Source: Syncephalis fuscata | Lineage: Eukaryota; Zoopagomycota; Zoopagomycetes; Zoopagales; Piptocephalidaceae | Assembly (NCBI GenBank): GCA_025786725.1 | Contig: JAHLTZ010000015.1 | Location: 372,001-436,000 of the forward strand | Direction: 5' to 3' | Length of the DNA stretch: 64,000 bases | In this document: in pieces, positions 35,570-46,104 of the stretch | Numbering within the stretch: the first letter of the stretch is position 1 | Layout of the letters: each line of letters opens with the position of its first letter | Program-made: the position numbers and the translations under genes | The notes under the pieces: generated by a model | The model's input: the letters and a program-made list of their open reading frames with translations, nothing else | Databases searched by the model: none | What the model was told of the DNA's origin: nothing

Positions 35570-37775
35570 TTAATTAGGCAGTCGGTCTCGTAGCCATTGC
35601 ATAATTTCATCGGTACCTCGTTGGATAACATCGCGTCGTGGTAAACGAAGAGCATTTCCCTCAATCGACAAATGTTTGATGGTTTCACACCGGCCTAATT
35701 CAAATGGCAGCGATTGGAGGTCGTTATCAGCAAGATCAAGTGCGTGTAAACCGTAACAGCCTTGTACGTCCAATTCGGTCAAATGATTGCCGCGCAGTTG
35801 TAATGTTTGTAGACGTGGCACCAGCAAACTATTGGGTGTTCGGCCAGTCAAACGATTATGGCTAAGGTTAAGAATGGTCACTTGAGGAAAGACACGAGAG
35901 GCAGCAGCCGCATCTGGAAACTGGGTAATCTGATTACGCGATAGATCAAGTTGTCGCAAATTATACATTGGTGCTAATGAAGCATCAGAGGGGAATTTAG
36001 TTAATCGATTGTGCGTCAGCGATAGCGAGGTAAGTGTCGACGCAAATTGTGAAGCAAGTGCTGGAAAGCTAGTAAACAGGTTATAGTTAAGCACTAGACT
36101 AACTGGCTCGAATGGCAATGGTGGAAGAATGGGGGCACGTGCTGGGTCATCATCAGATAGTTGAAGCCGTATAAGTTTTAGTGTATGTGACACCATGTCG
36201 GGGGGACTAATATCGATTTCAACATTAGGTGGACCGGAAGGAATAACTGGTTTAGTGACCACAGGTACTGCAGCTTCTTCTTTTACAGCTACAGGTGGGG
36301 TAGGTGTTGATTCAGTGGCTTTTTGATTGGTTACTGGTGTTGGATTATCATCTACAATAGTTACACGAGTAGTGGCTTCTACTATTGTTTCAACTTCATT
36401 GCCTGCGGTGGATTGGTGGGCCGATGGAGTCGGAAGTGAGGCCGGTTCTCGAGGTGCAATAACTGGCGGTGAGTTTTCCTCTAATGCAATAGTTAGTACA
36501 AAGTGGAAAGTAACACAGTTAAGGCCACTTACCTCCTTCAGAGATTCTATCGCGTAATCGTTCGAGTATTGCTTGAGCACCTGAAGCACGTGGTAGAACA
36601 CGAATTGGATTACCATCGAAAAGAAACGATTTCAGCGTTTCTAGCAAGCCAAGATGCGGTGGTAAATTAATAAACTCATTGGATGAGATATCCAACCGAT
36701 TAAGCACAGATAGTTTAAAAATACCGGCTGGCCATTCACTAAATAGATTCTGGTGTATATCCAACGTTAAAAGCTTGTGTGTTGTAATGAGTATATCGTC
36801 AATATGATATAGTCGGTTGGCAGATAGAAACAATTCTTGTAATTCTGGTAGTTCGATTGGTGCTGCTGCATCGGGTCTAGTTAAACTAGTTAAGCGGTTT
36901 CGACGTAGATCAAGATGCTGTAGTCTGGCAAACTGTAGTGGCTGGCCATTCGATACGTCAAAGGCTGCGGTAAGCTGATTAACGCTTACGTTAAGTACTC
37001 GAAGCGAATTAGCATTGGTTAAACTGTAAGGCAATGGTGTTTTCAATTGATTATTATTCGCTTGAAGATGCGTAAGCTTGTACAGTTTGCCGATAGCTTC
37101 AGGCAATGCTTGGAATCGGTTATGGCTTATATTTAGAACTTGCAACGATTGTAATTTTCCTAAATAATCATTATCTAACATCTCGAGTTCGTTGTTTTGC
37201 AGATCAAGATTTACTAATGGCAGAGAGTAGACTTCAGCGGGCAATTCTCGTAACTTGTTATTTGCCAAATTGATGTAGGTCAGGTTTTTCAATTGGCCAA
37301 TAGAAGCTGGTAGCAATTGAATACGATTGTTATGAAGCTAAGTTACATTTAGTATTGTGTAATGTCATTCACCTTATACTTACATCCAAATGTACTAGCG
37401 TTATAAAATTGCCTATTTTTTCATCAACTGATTCGAGCTCGTTATCGGCTGCGTTTATCGTTTCGAGGTCAACGACATCCCACCAGTTATTATTTGTGCT
37501 TTTACTAAGGTCCACTTGACTTTGTTCTTGACTGGCACTTGGGTCGTGCATATTCCACACAGTATCAGGAATAGTTGTTAGGCCACGATTAGAAATATTG
37601 AGCTTGCCTAATAAATATAATGTTTATCAACAGTGCTAAGCATTTGAATTCAGCGCTACGAACCTGTTTGGCGCGCTTGTTCAATAATACGCGGATGGAC
37701 ATGGCCTGCAACATTATCAACTTGTGCACCGCCAAATGCACCTTGATTGCCGGCTTGTTGTCTAAAACGCGACAT
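35570..37775 (-). CDS. LRRC40: Leucine-rich repeat protein LRRC40
   Basis: Four exons (37664-37775, 37384-37607, 36533-37337, 35570-36480) give 683 residues. The start MSRFRQQAGNQGAFGG, the segment ARQTGKLNISNRGLTTIP, WWDVVDLETINAADNELES and the C-terminus LRLPRRDVIQRGTDEIMQWL then RDRLPN follow the human LRRC40 layout, including the two LRR blocks that each end in an ILERLRDRI or IMQWLRDRL cap. Between the blocks lies a Thr/Pro/Val-rich linker specific to this organism. LRRC40 is conserved from plants to animals but its cellular role is unclear; LRRs suggest a protein-binding scaffold. It shares a 384-bp divergent spacer with SND3. Confidence 0.95.
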
Positions 37776-38159
37776 GATAATCAATAGTCTGAGAGTAAGC
37801 GGCTTGGTGATAGATGAACAAAACGGTAATGGTGATTGCAATATTGCTTGTAGATGAATTTGTCCATGCAGCTGGTACAAGTTCATCGACCGTTTAAATC
37901 GCAATATGACTTGGCTCGATGTACATCGATAGAAAGTGAATCTATCATTGTAAATGTGTACGCTTCCATTTCTCATTGGCTTAACTAAAACCAACCGTTG
38001 CATGTTAGACATATTGATTGCTCGCCTGTCGTCCTTTCTTCGCTTTACCACGCTTCTTTCTTTCTTTTTTTACCTGTATCAGCTATTTATCTGCTGTTTC
38101 TAACGTTTCTTTGCTCTGCTCCTACGGTGACTAGCTACGATTAAGTCGAAAACAACACC
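37776..38159. promoter_or_regulatory. Divergent promoter region, LRRC40 / SND3
   Basis: 384 bp between two start codons. It contains a pyrimidine-rich strip (TTTCTTTCTTTTTTTACC near 38062) toward the SND3 side and no gene I can support. Confidence 0.45.
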
Positions 38160-39057
38160 ATGGCCAATCCTGTACGTGTCTTGTTGTTGTTTCAGCATTC
38201 TTGCTTAGTCCAACTATACTTAACAGTTAACCATTGTATTTATGAACTTTGAATTGCTTATAGATGATCAATGTTGTTATGATGCTGGGTATTATGCAGC
38301 TGGTAAGTGAATACAACTAGGTTTAAGGAATAAAATAAACTCAATATTATTTTATAGACAAAATGGTTTGATATGGAAGATCCATCTACTATCTTGTAAG
38401 TCTATAATATTTGATTAATAGCATTAGTTATTTATCAAATGATATTAGCTATTTCCGTATACTTTATGTATCGGTCCAAGCTACACTTTGTTTGGTTGCA
38501 TTAGCAATGATTAAGAAAGTCCAAGCAAAAAACGACCAAACACCACTGCGCTATCAAGAGGCACAACAGCCATTCTCGCAAGAGTAAGTGCAATAGCAGA
38601 TAATCACGGCCATAATACTTATATTATTATAGACCTCCCAACTTTATTACCACCACTGTATGCGAGTATGATCAACAACAGTTCTGGCAACAAATTAAAC
38701 AAGTAGGAACTTCGGTGGCTTTGCTCGGCTTTATTCACTACAAGTGGGGATACGTCCAGCCGCTTTTGCTGCAGTCTATTCTACCAGTCAAGTCTCTATT
38801 TGATAGCCCGGCCATTCAGGTGCATTTGCTAGGAAAACCAGCCGAGGGCGAACTTAAACGTCCCTGGAAGGCTGCTTCACCATTTGGGTAAGTATTATTA
38901 GGTGTGCAATGTAGCTAAAATAGTAACTAACCTTTTATGCAGTGCTTTCGGTAGCGGTGCTGCGGCCACTAATCCTACTGGAGTCGATGGCGTTGTTGAT
39001 GAGCGCAAGGCACGCCGAAAGGTGCAACGGGATAACAAGTCCAAGAAAGAAGAGTAA
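38160..39057 (+). CDS. SND3: SRP-independent targeting protein SND3/PHO88
   Basis: ER membrane protein of the SND pathway, which delivers proteins with internal membrane segments to the ER without SRP; it is also known as PHO88 in yeast. Six exons (38160-38171, 38264-38302, 38358-38395, 38449-38583, 38633-38887, 38943-39057) give 197 residues. MANPMINVVMMLGIMQLTKW then FDMEDPSTILYFRILYVSV parallels the yeast start. LLLQSILPVKSLFDSPAIQV and LLGKPAEGELKRPWKAASPF are the conserved C-terminal core, followed by a basic KARRKVQRDNKSKKEE tail. Two or three membrane segments are likely. The first exon is only 12 nt (four codons), joined by a GTACGT donor, and exons 2 and 3 are 39 and 38 nt. Confidence 0.93.
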
Positions 39058-40230
39058 ATCACACTTTAAAAGTTTTTGCGTTAAATCGGGCACAATGTCG
39101 TTTAACATGTTCTACTTGTTCTTGCTGTAGAGCTAACAATGGCAAATAAATAACAAATTTATTCATAATAATGCAAATATCATAATGTTGTGACAATTAA
39201 TAAATAATTTAATTGTTATTTTTAATGTTTATTATCCTAAATGCTCTAGTCTTGGATCAAGCAGTAACAAGCTAATTTAACCAATATTTATAGCATTTGC
39301 CATATAGACAATATACTACCTTTATACAGGCGCGGTCTACAGACAAGCAACTCACTCATCAAGTACTATTTTTCTCAATATTCTAACTAACAAAGTCATT
39401 AAATAATGCTTTTTTGTAACGCATTGTAATAATATTATTAAACTATTAATAACACCACCTTTTTACTTTGCATAAACATTTTATTTTTCAATTAAAGTAT
39501 ACTCACCAGATATTTGAATTGCTCGAAAAAGCATGTGATAGATAAAAAATTAATGTCAAAAATAAAGTGAATGTCTATTTAGAAAATAATTCCTAATATG
39601 AATGGTAATCTGAGCTTGGAGTAAGAATTGTTAGGTGGCTTGAACTAGTAGAAGATACTAAATCATAAAAGCTGGTGAAGGCTGGCCATTGATAATCAGT
39701 CAAATAACCGGGCACAACTTGTGTCAATTAAACTCTAAAGATGCAGACAAGGATAGATCGTTATTGAATCGTTTTTATTTTTTTTACCATTTATTACTAT
39801 TATTACTACAAGGTACAAACCGCCATGCTTTTTCTAATTATATATATATTCATAATAAACAGCATTGTCTTAACTGCTTATATTCGCACAAGCTCGCTAT
39901 TACTATTTTTTTTCGCATTGCATTCTTATTCAATCACAGCATTGATTATAAAGTAAACTTTGTCTTTCGCCATCATCTTCTTGGATGTGCTCGCCTGTCT
40001 AGCAGCATTAAGTGCTATTATTGATGTTTTAGACCTAACACCATGAACCTCAAAGACCGTCAGTATTGGTGCTTAATACAAACGAACTCTTGTCCTATCA
40101 TATCTGCTGATGTGCATTTGAAAGTAATTAAAAAACATATGCTTTTCTAGCTCTTTCAATTGGAGCTGTCTTTGTATTAACAATACTGCAATTAATGCTA
40201 CACAATATATACAATTTATTTATTTTTCAG
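39058..40230. other. Intergenic DNA without a supported gene
   Basis: AT-rich. A 111-codon open frame at 39689-40024 is hydrophobic and low in complexity with no domain, and I reject it. The right end (TTATTTATTTTTCAG up to 40230) is a good acceptor-like sequence. Confidence 0.5.
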
Positions 40231-40489
40231 CGCGACTTGGAACAGTACACAAAAAAGTGGAAAAGTTTTGGTATTTGTGCTGAAGGGTGCCGCAGATAAT
40301 TTGTCCGTGTCACAATGCACGAATATCACGTTCAATTCGACGGACAATTCTGCCACTGATTCATTGCCTTCGGTTAGTTCTATCTTTGATGATGTTGGCG
40401 CACGTGAGTTTGATTTTGAAATTAAGGGAATCAGTTACCGTATCGTTGCCTCAGTTGCCATGACTATGACAGCAACTATTAATTTATAG
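40231..40489 (+). CDS. Possible orphan 3' exon of an unknown gene
   Basis: Directly after a strong polypyrimidine/CAG acceptor the frame ATWNSTQKSGKVLVFVLKG runs for about 85 codons to a stop at 40487-40489, through NLSVSQCTNITFNSTDNS and FDDVGAREFDFEIKGISY. Composition is protein-like with several N-x-S/T sequons. I could not find a matching upstream exon, and an insertion of element X follows only 230 bp downstream, so this may be a gene fragment. Family unknown. Confidence 0.27.
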
Positions 40490-40718
40490 CGGTAGACCTC
40501 CATGCACATAAGTTCATTTATTCATTTAACTATTTTTAATTTAGTAATAGCTGTAAACTAAAAATAAATGAATAAACCATTATAAATTTGATTTGAAAAC
40601 TGTTTACCAATCAATATAGCAATGATCTAACTTTTAATGTTATTTACTGAACATAAATAACTACATAAACGATTTAAATAGATGATGAGTCTATTGAATT
40701 AATTTGTGTTTAAATCAT

Positions 40719-41779
40719 ATTCACAATAAATATTAGCGTAGTATAATAACATTATCATTTCCATAGAATAGAATTGATTAGATGTAACAGAACATTGTAT
40801 TAGTAATAATTTTAAGCATTTAAATAAACAATGCAACATACTATTTGATTTTTTTGAAACATTTGAGACTAATTATTGTCGTTGGCCATGTGCAGAAAGA
40901 TTGATCGAATATTAATAAAAGCCATTGATCGCAATTCCATGTCGTTCCGCATTTGTTGTTATTGCATCTACATACAGCATGGATTCTTGCGCTTAAATGG
41001 TCTCTTTTATTTTACAATATGCTACTATTGCATTTTGGGCATATTGTGCTGTAACATCAATATTAATATAATTATTATAAAGTCGTTTATTAAACAACCA
41101 CTTTCCTATAGCCAATCTAACTAAATAAATGACATTTTGAACAATTAGTATTATAATGACATTATATATATATATATTAAAGCAATAATAAATATAACTA
41201 ATTAATTACACTATTGTATTGATAATTACACATGACTCAATTAATGTTGGATACAATATTATACATGTTATAGTGACGAATAAGTGTTTAATTGTATTTA
41301 AAGAAAAGGAGTGAAATGCGTAAATAAAAAACGTAGGAGTCAACGTATAATAACTTCCATATATTAAATACTTTATTGGTAGACTCATGTGATTTAGTGT
41401 CAAAAGATCAAAATTGACATTTTTTACTTGATTGAGCTACACATTTGTTATTCTACTAAACACGGAACTGATGGTGAGTGACATTAGATATCAATTATAC
41501 TGCTTTGAATACTTTACAGCAACAATAACATATATTAACATTTATCTATTTATTATATTCTATTGTAAGTGACATGAAATACTATTTAACATTTATTAAC
41601 ACTATATCAAATATTGAAAATAGTGCAAATTAATCAAAACTGATTAATTCAATCGGAGTTGATATGACACGCTTCAACAAATAGCACTTTTCAGTAGTAA
41701 AAACTGATCGGCGGTTTATTATTCGAATTATTAATTTTTCTGTCGTTAAGTTTAAGGATAGAGCCTCAAAGTAAAATAA
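40719..41779 (-). mobile_element. Mobile-like element X, copy 2
   Basis: Reverse-oriented copy of 30984-32044 with the same length and only scattered single-base differences (for example GGCCATGTGC against TGCCATGCGC). Both copies contain the same 65-codon open frame, but it starts at TTG and its conservation merely reflects identical DNA. The copy ends 215 bp before the 3' end of the MMSDH gene. The near-identity indicates recent movement or gene conversion. Confidence 0.72.
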
Positions 41780-41993
41780 CTCCATTTCCAATAAACATTA
41801 AAGTATGATATCGGTGGATAACTATTATCAAATGACTACATTTGATACCCAAATTGCTCTAAATAATTGTTCTAGATTTTATTCAACATGTGGTCTGAAC
41901 TATAAAGCTCACTATACTACTTTAATTACTATGACATTAATGATGAAATGTTATAATATCTGTTTATTAATAAACCAACTAAAAAGCAAATAT

Positions 41994-43527
41994 TTAGTGC
42001 ATCCATGACTTTTCCGTTGGCACAGTCCACTTTGTAGTGACCTTCTTGCGTAGCGTAAAGAATTCGACACCACCATCGCCTGTAATATCCATATCACCGA
42101 AACTACTGGCATTGATGCCGCCAAACGAGAATGGCTCACGTGGCACAGGTACACCAATATTCACACCCATCATACCGGCTGAAAAGCGTTTAGTAAACCA
42201 TTCAGCAACAGCACCGCTGCTTGTATAGATACAGGCAGCATTGCCATATGGATTGGCATTTTCAATTTCAATTGCTTCGCTCGCCGATTGACAAACATAG
42301 ATCGAAATGACTGGGCCAAAGATTTCGTCGTGAAGTGCACGATCTTTAGGCGATTTGTGCAGAATTACAGTTGGTCCAACCCAGCTGCCTGTGCGACTGG
42401 CCCAGCCACGTCCATCAACAAGGATCTGTGCACCTGTCTTTTCGGCTTCATCGATATAGCCGATGATACGGTCGCGTGATAATGGGTCAATAACTGGACC
42501 CACTTGACGAGGTCCAGTACCTGGTTGGAGAGAACTAGCCTTAGCACAAATACGTTCAAGTAGCTCAGGTTGTTCGCCAACAAGCAATAGTACCGATGCG
42601 GCCATACAGCGCTGACCAGCACAGCCAGAGAATGAATTGACAACATCCTGTGCTGTCATTTCAAGATCACAATCTGGCACGGCAACCAAATGGTTCTTTG
42701 CGCCGCCCAAAGCCAAACAGCGCTTGCCCAATGTTCGGCATTGGCGTGATACGATGTCTGCAACGGCTGTCGTGCCGACAAAAGTCACTGCTTTTACTTT
42801 GGGATGCTCGATAAGAAGCTGCGCTGTATCTTTATCGCCATTAACCAAGTTGATAACACCAGGAGGAAAGATTTTCGAGGCAATACATGCAACGCGGTTA
42901 AGTGTAAGTGGTACTTTTTCCGATGGCTTTAAAACTACAAATAATAATAAATCAACTACTATTATTACTATTGCTATTACTACTTACCAATAGTATTGCC
43001 ACATCCAACAGCAATGGGCAGTGTCCACATAGGCACCATGATAGGAAAGTTAAATGGTACAATCGATACGACAACACCTACAGCATCGCGTCGCTCTTGG
43101 CATTGAACACCGCGACTGACTTCGGCCGCGCGACCAGCAGCCACCTGTGGCAAACCAATAGCATACTCAACAGTCTCGATGCCTTTACGTACGCTGCCAA
43201 TAGCCTCGTCCTTTGTCTTGCCATGTTCTTTCACGACCAGCTCAGCAAGTTCGTCCTCATGAGCAATCAGCGCTTGATGAAAACGAATAGTATACTGGGC
43301 GCGATCCTTGAAGGTACGGTTGCTCCATGGGATGAAGGCATCAGACGCTGACTTCACAGCCGCGTCAACCTCGGCCTTCGTAGACAAAGGCACTTGAGTT
43401 ATAACATCGCCAGTATGTGGTGTTGTAACATCCAAATAACGCTTCTTTTCATCATCAATAGAGCTATCGAGCGGTACAAACTGATTGTTATAAAAGTTGG
43501 AAGTTGTTGAGGAATGTCGGCCGTCAT
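41994..43527 (-). CDS. ALDH6A1: Methylmalonate-semialdehyde dehydrogenase (ALDH6 family)
   Basis: CoA-dependent aldehyde dehydrogenase that converts methylmalonate semialdehyde to propionyl-CoA (and malonate semialdehyde to acetyl-CoA) in valine, pyrimidine and inositol catabolism. Exons 42988-43527 and 41994-42934, about 493 residues. Diagnostic segments: IVPFNFPIMVPMWTLPIAVG, SGCAGQRCMA with catalytic Cys290, IFGPVISIYVCQSASEAIEI, and PREPFSFGG. In exon 1 the ATG frame (MTADIPQQLPT) and the conserved frame (FYNNQFVPLDSSIDDEKK) differ by one base in the T4/A4 run near 43491-43494, so one base is probably missing. The N-terminus does not look like a mitochondrial presequence, although this enzyme is usually mitochondrial; an upstream targeting exon cannot be excluded. 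Confidence 0.94.
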
Positions 43528-44665
43528 TTTGTTATGGCGTTGAAAGCAGTAGTAAAGTGATAGTATTGTAGTAGAATAATGAGCAAAGATACAGGAACGA
43601 TAAAACGAAGAAGAGCGAAAGGCGTACGTATGCAGAAGACTTGACCCTGACGTACATGTCTTGTCACGTGATCGTGTCAGTGAGAAATGTGAGTTTTATT
43701 GATTGGATACTAAATGTATATGGAGATAAACAAACAAATTACCAATGTTGTTCTAATATAGCTGTATTTTATCTCTGTTAATTTATATAAAATAAAATCA
43801 ATGAATCTTTTATAAAACAAGATTTATTTTGAATTTTAAAAATGATAACTTTGAGAATAATTATAATTTTAAGATTGTATTGCAATGCTACCATAAAATC
43901 ATAGATTGGTGAGAATGTGTCAAAATTTTAACATTGATATCAACCCACGATTCCGTAATTCGGCTTTGACGTATTTTGGTTTAAGTTATTGCTGATTTTG
44001 ATGCATAAATTTATAATAAGCCATTATAATTATGCTAAATAAATTATTATTAATTAAGCTATGCTAAACAAGTAATTCTTGCATCAGATCACCACTGCTT
44101 TGTATGTTATAAACCATCTCTATACATTCAGAATCAACTAAATGATTTGATAAATAAATTTAGTGTCTTTACATTACTTCATAATCAATTGCCAAATTAA
44201 TACTCAAGTCCAATGCTTCATTATTGGGAATATCACTATGGAACAGCCAATAATTAATAACAGGAATTGACTGATGGCGGTAAGGCTTGTATTAATGATT
44301 GGTAGCACAGGGCTAGAAATAAACCGGTAATTCTTGTAGTTAAGCTGCAATGGCAAGTAGAATGATCACGTGAACCAATCAATATATTGCATGATTTAAT
44401 CATTGTAACTGGCTTATGCACAACAGTGTAAGCATGCAAAGAAACTCAATTTATTAATGTTGCTTTTGTATATGTGTTGTGCAGTTTGAAAGAATAATAA
44501 ATGGCTTTTATTTACCGGCTATTAATAAACCTTGTAGTCATCTATAAAATGAAGAGAATGCAGTTTGGTGTCAAAACAGACCTAATTCCATAAAAAGATT
44601 ATATCGGGGTTTGTTCAAAGGCAATGCACTATCTTACGAGTTATGCGCAGCTTGAAAGGATGTAG
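43528..44665. other. AT-rich intergenic DNA before the satellite
   Basis: Upstream region of the MMSDH gene followed by DNA with no supported gene or repeat. Short open frames here are not protein-like. Confidence 0.5.
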
Positions 44666-45742
44666 ATATTGGGGATTAAAATGTTTTGGTGAAGACAACA
44701 GTAAAAGCACAAAGATGCATCGTCATTGCCTTCGTAGAACCCATAAATTTAGTCTGCGTTGTATGGTTGAATCATGCACAGCATAGTAAAGAATAGTACA
44801 CGGATTTCTACCATAGATGTACCGAATAATTGAAATTGCCGCGTTCTTTGTTCAAATGACAAACAGGTTGAATTAAAAATACAGCAACGGGCCTCATCAT
44901 TTTCGTAGAACCAATGAATTCTGTTTGCGTCATATGGTCGAGCTGGGGATTAATTTTTCGGTGAAAGCAATAACAAAACACAAAGACGTACCATCATTGC
45001 TTTCGTAGAACCAATGGACTCGGTTTGTGTTGCATGGTCAAATCATGCACAGCACAGTAACAACTAGCATGTGGATTTTTTACCATAAATTTATTGGATG
45101 ATTGAGATTGCCGCGTTCTTTGTTCAAAAACCAAACAGGTTGAATTAAAAATACGGCAATGGGCCTCATTCTTTTTGTAGAACCAATGGATTTAGTTTGT
45201 GTCATATGGTCGAGCTGGGGATTGATTTTTTGGTGAAGGCAATAACAAAGCACAAAGACGTATCATCACTGCTTCTGTAGGACCCATAGATTTAGCCTGC
45301 GTTGCAACCCATAAATTCAGTTTGGGTTGCATGGTCAAATCATGCACAGACAGTAAAGAATAGTACACGGATTTCTACCATAGATGTACCGGATGATTGA
45401 GATTGCCGCGTTCTTTGTTCAAATGACAAACAGGTTGAATTAAAAATACGGCAATGGGCCTCATTCTTTTTGTAGAACCAATGGATTTAGTTTGTGTCAT
45501 ATGGTCGAGCTGGGGATTGATTTTTGGTGAAAGCAATAACAAAGCACAAAGGCATATCATCACTGCTTCTGTAGGACCCATAGATTTAGCCTGCGTTGCA
45601 ACCCATAGATTTAGCCTGCGTTGCATGGTCAAGTCATGCACAGTACAGTAAAGGCAAGTACACGGATTTCTACCATAGATGTACCGGATGATTGAGATTG
45701 CCGCGTTCTTTGTTCAAATGACAAACAGGTTGAATTAAAGGC
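44666..45742. repeat. Satellite of about 295-bp units (3.5 copies)
   Basis: The landmark GATTGCCGCGTTCTTTG recurs at about 44834, 45106, 45401 and 45696, giving periods of 272, 295 and 295 bp. Each unit contains GAATAGTACACGGATTTCTA, GTTGAATTAAAAATACGGCA and TCATATGGTCGAGCTGGGGA. Inside a unit there are two related half-blocks (TAGAACCCATAAATTTAGTC and TAGAACCAATGGATTTAGTT, each followed by TGCGTTG or TGTGTCA and a ATGGTC..A motif), so the unit itself is an old dimer. The last two units are the most alike. The sequence is less AT-rich than its surroundings and does not encode a conserved frame. Confidence 0.9.
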
Positions 45743-46104
45743 TTGGTTGCACATTAGCATGTCATTAGTACATTGATATACGCATACTTCAAATCATCAT
45801 GTGAATACCTTTGAAGACTACCGTTGCATGTATAGAATGCACACTACAGCTATTCATCCATGCCTGCTAAATCGTCATATTAATGTATTTTATTGGTTTA
45901 CACTGTATTCAATGGTATATTCAATAGAATACACTGCTGGTGCTTCACAATAAATTTAATATAAATAGCCCACAAAATACACACAACTAACTAGCAGTAT
46001 CATCATCACATTCTGCTTTCTGCCAAATACTCACTCTACCTACTTTGCACCAAACATACTCTGTCGTTCACTCTACTTGTTTGTCTTAACAAATCAATCT
46101 CACC
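45743..46104 (+). promoter_or_regulatory. Promoter and 5' UTR of the micro-exon gene
   Basis: A TATA box (TATAAATA, 45960-45967, before GCCCACA) lies 145 bp before the ATG, at nearly the same distance as in the two secreted repeat genes. It is followed by a C/T/A-rich leader (CACTCTACCTACTTTGC and similar), typical of a strong RNA polymerase II promoter with a long pyrimidine-rich 5' UTR. Confidence 0.6.

Noticed and set aside
39689-40024. 111-codon frame between SND3 and element X
   Set aside because: Hydrophobic and low-complexity, no domain, no splice context.
45375-45651. Open frames inside the 295-bp satellite
   Set aside because: They arise from repeat units, lack ATG context and are broken in the neighbouring units.
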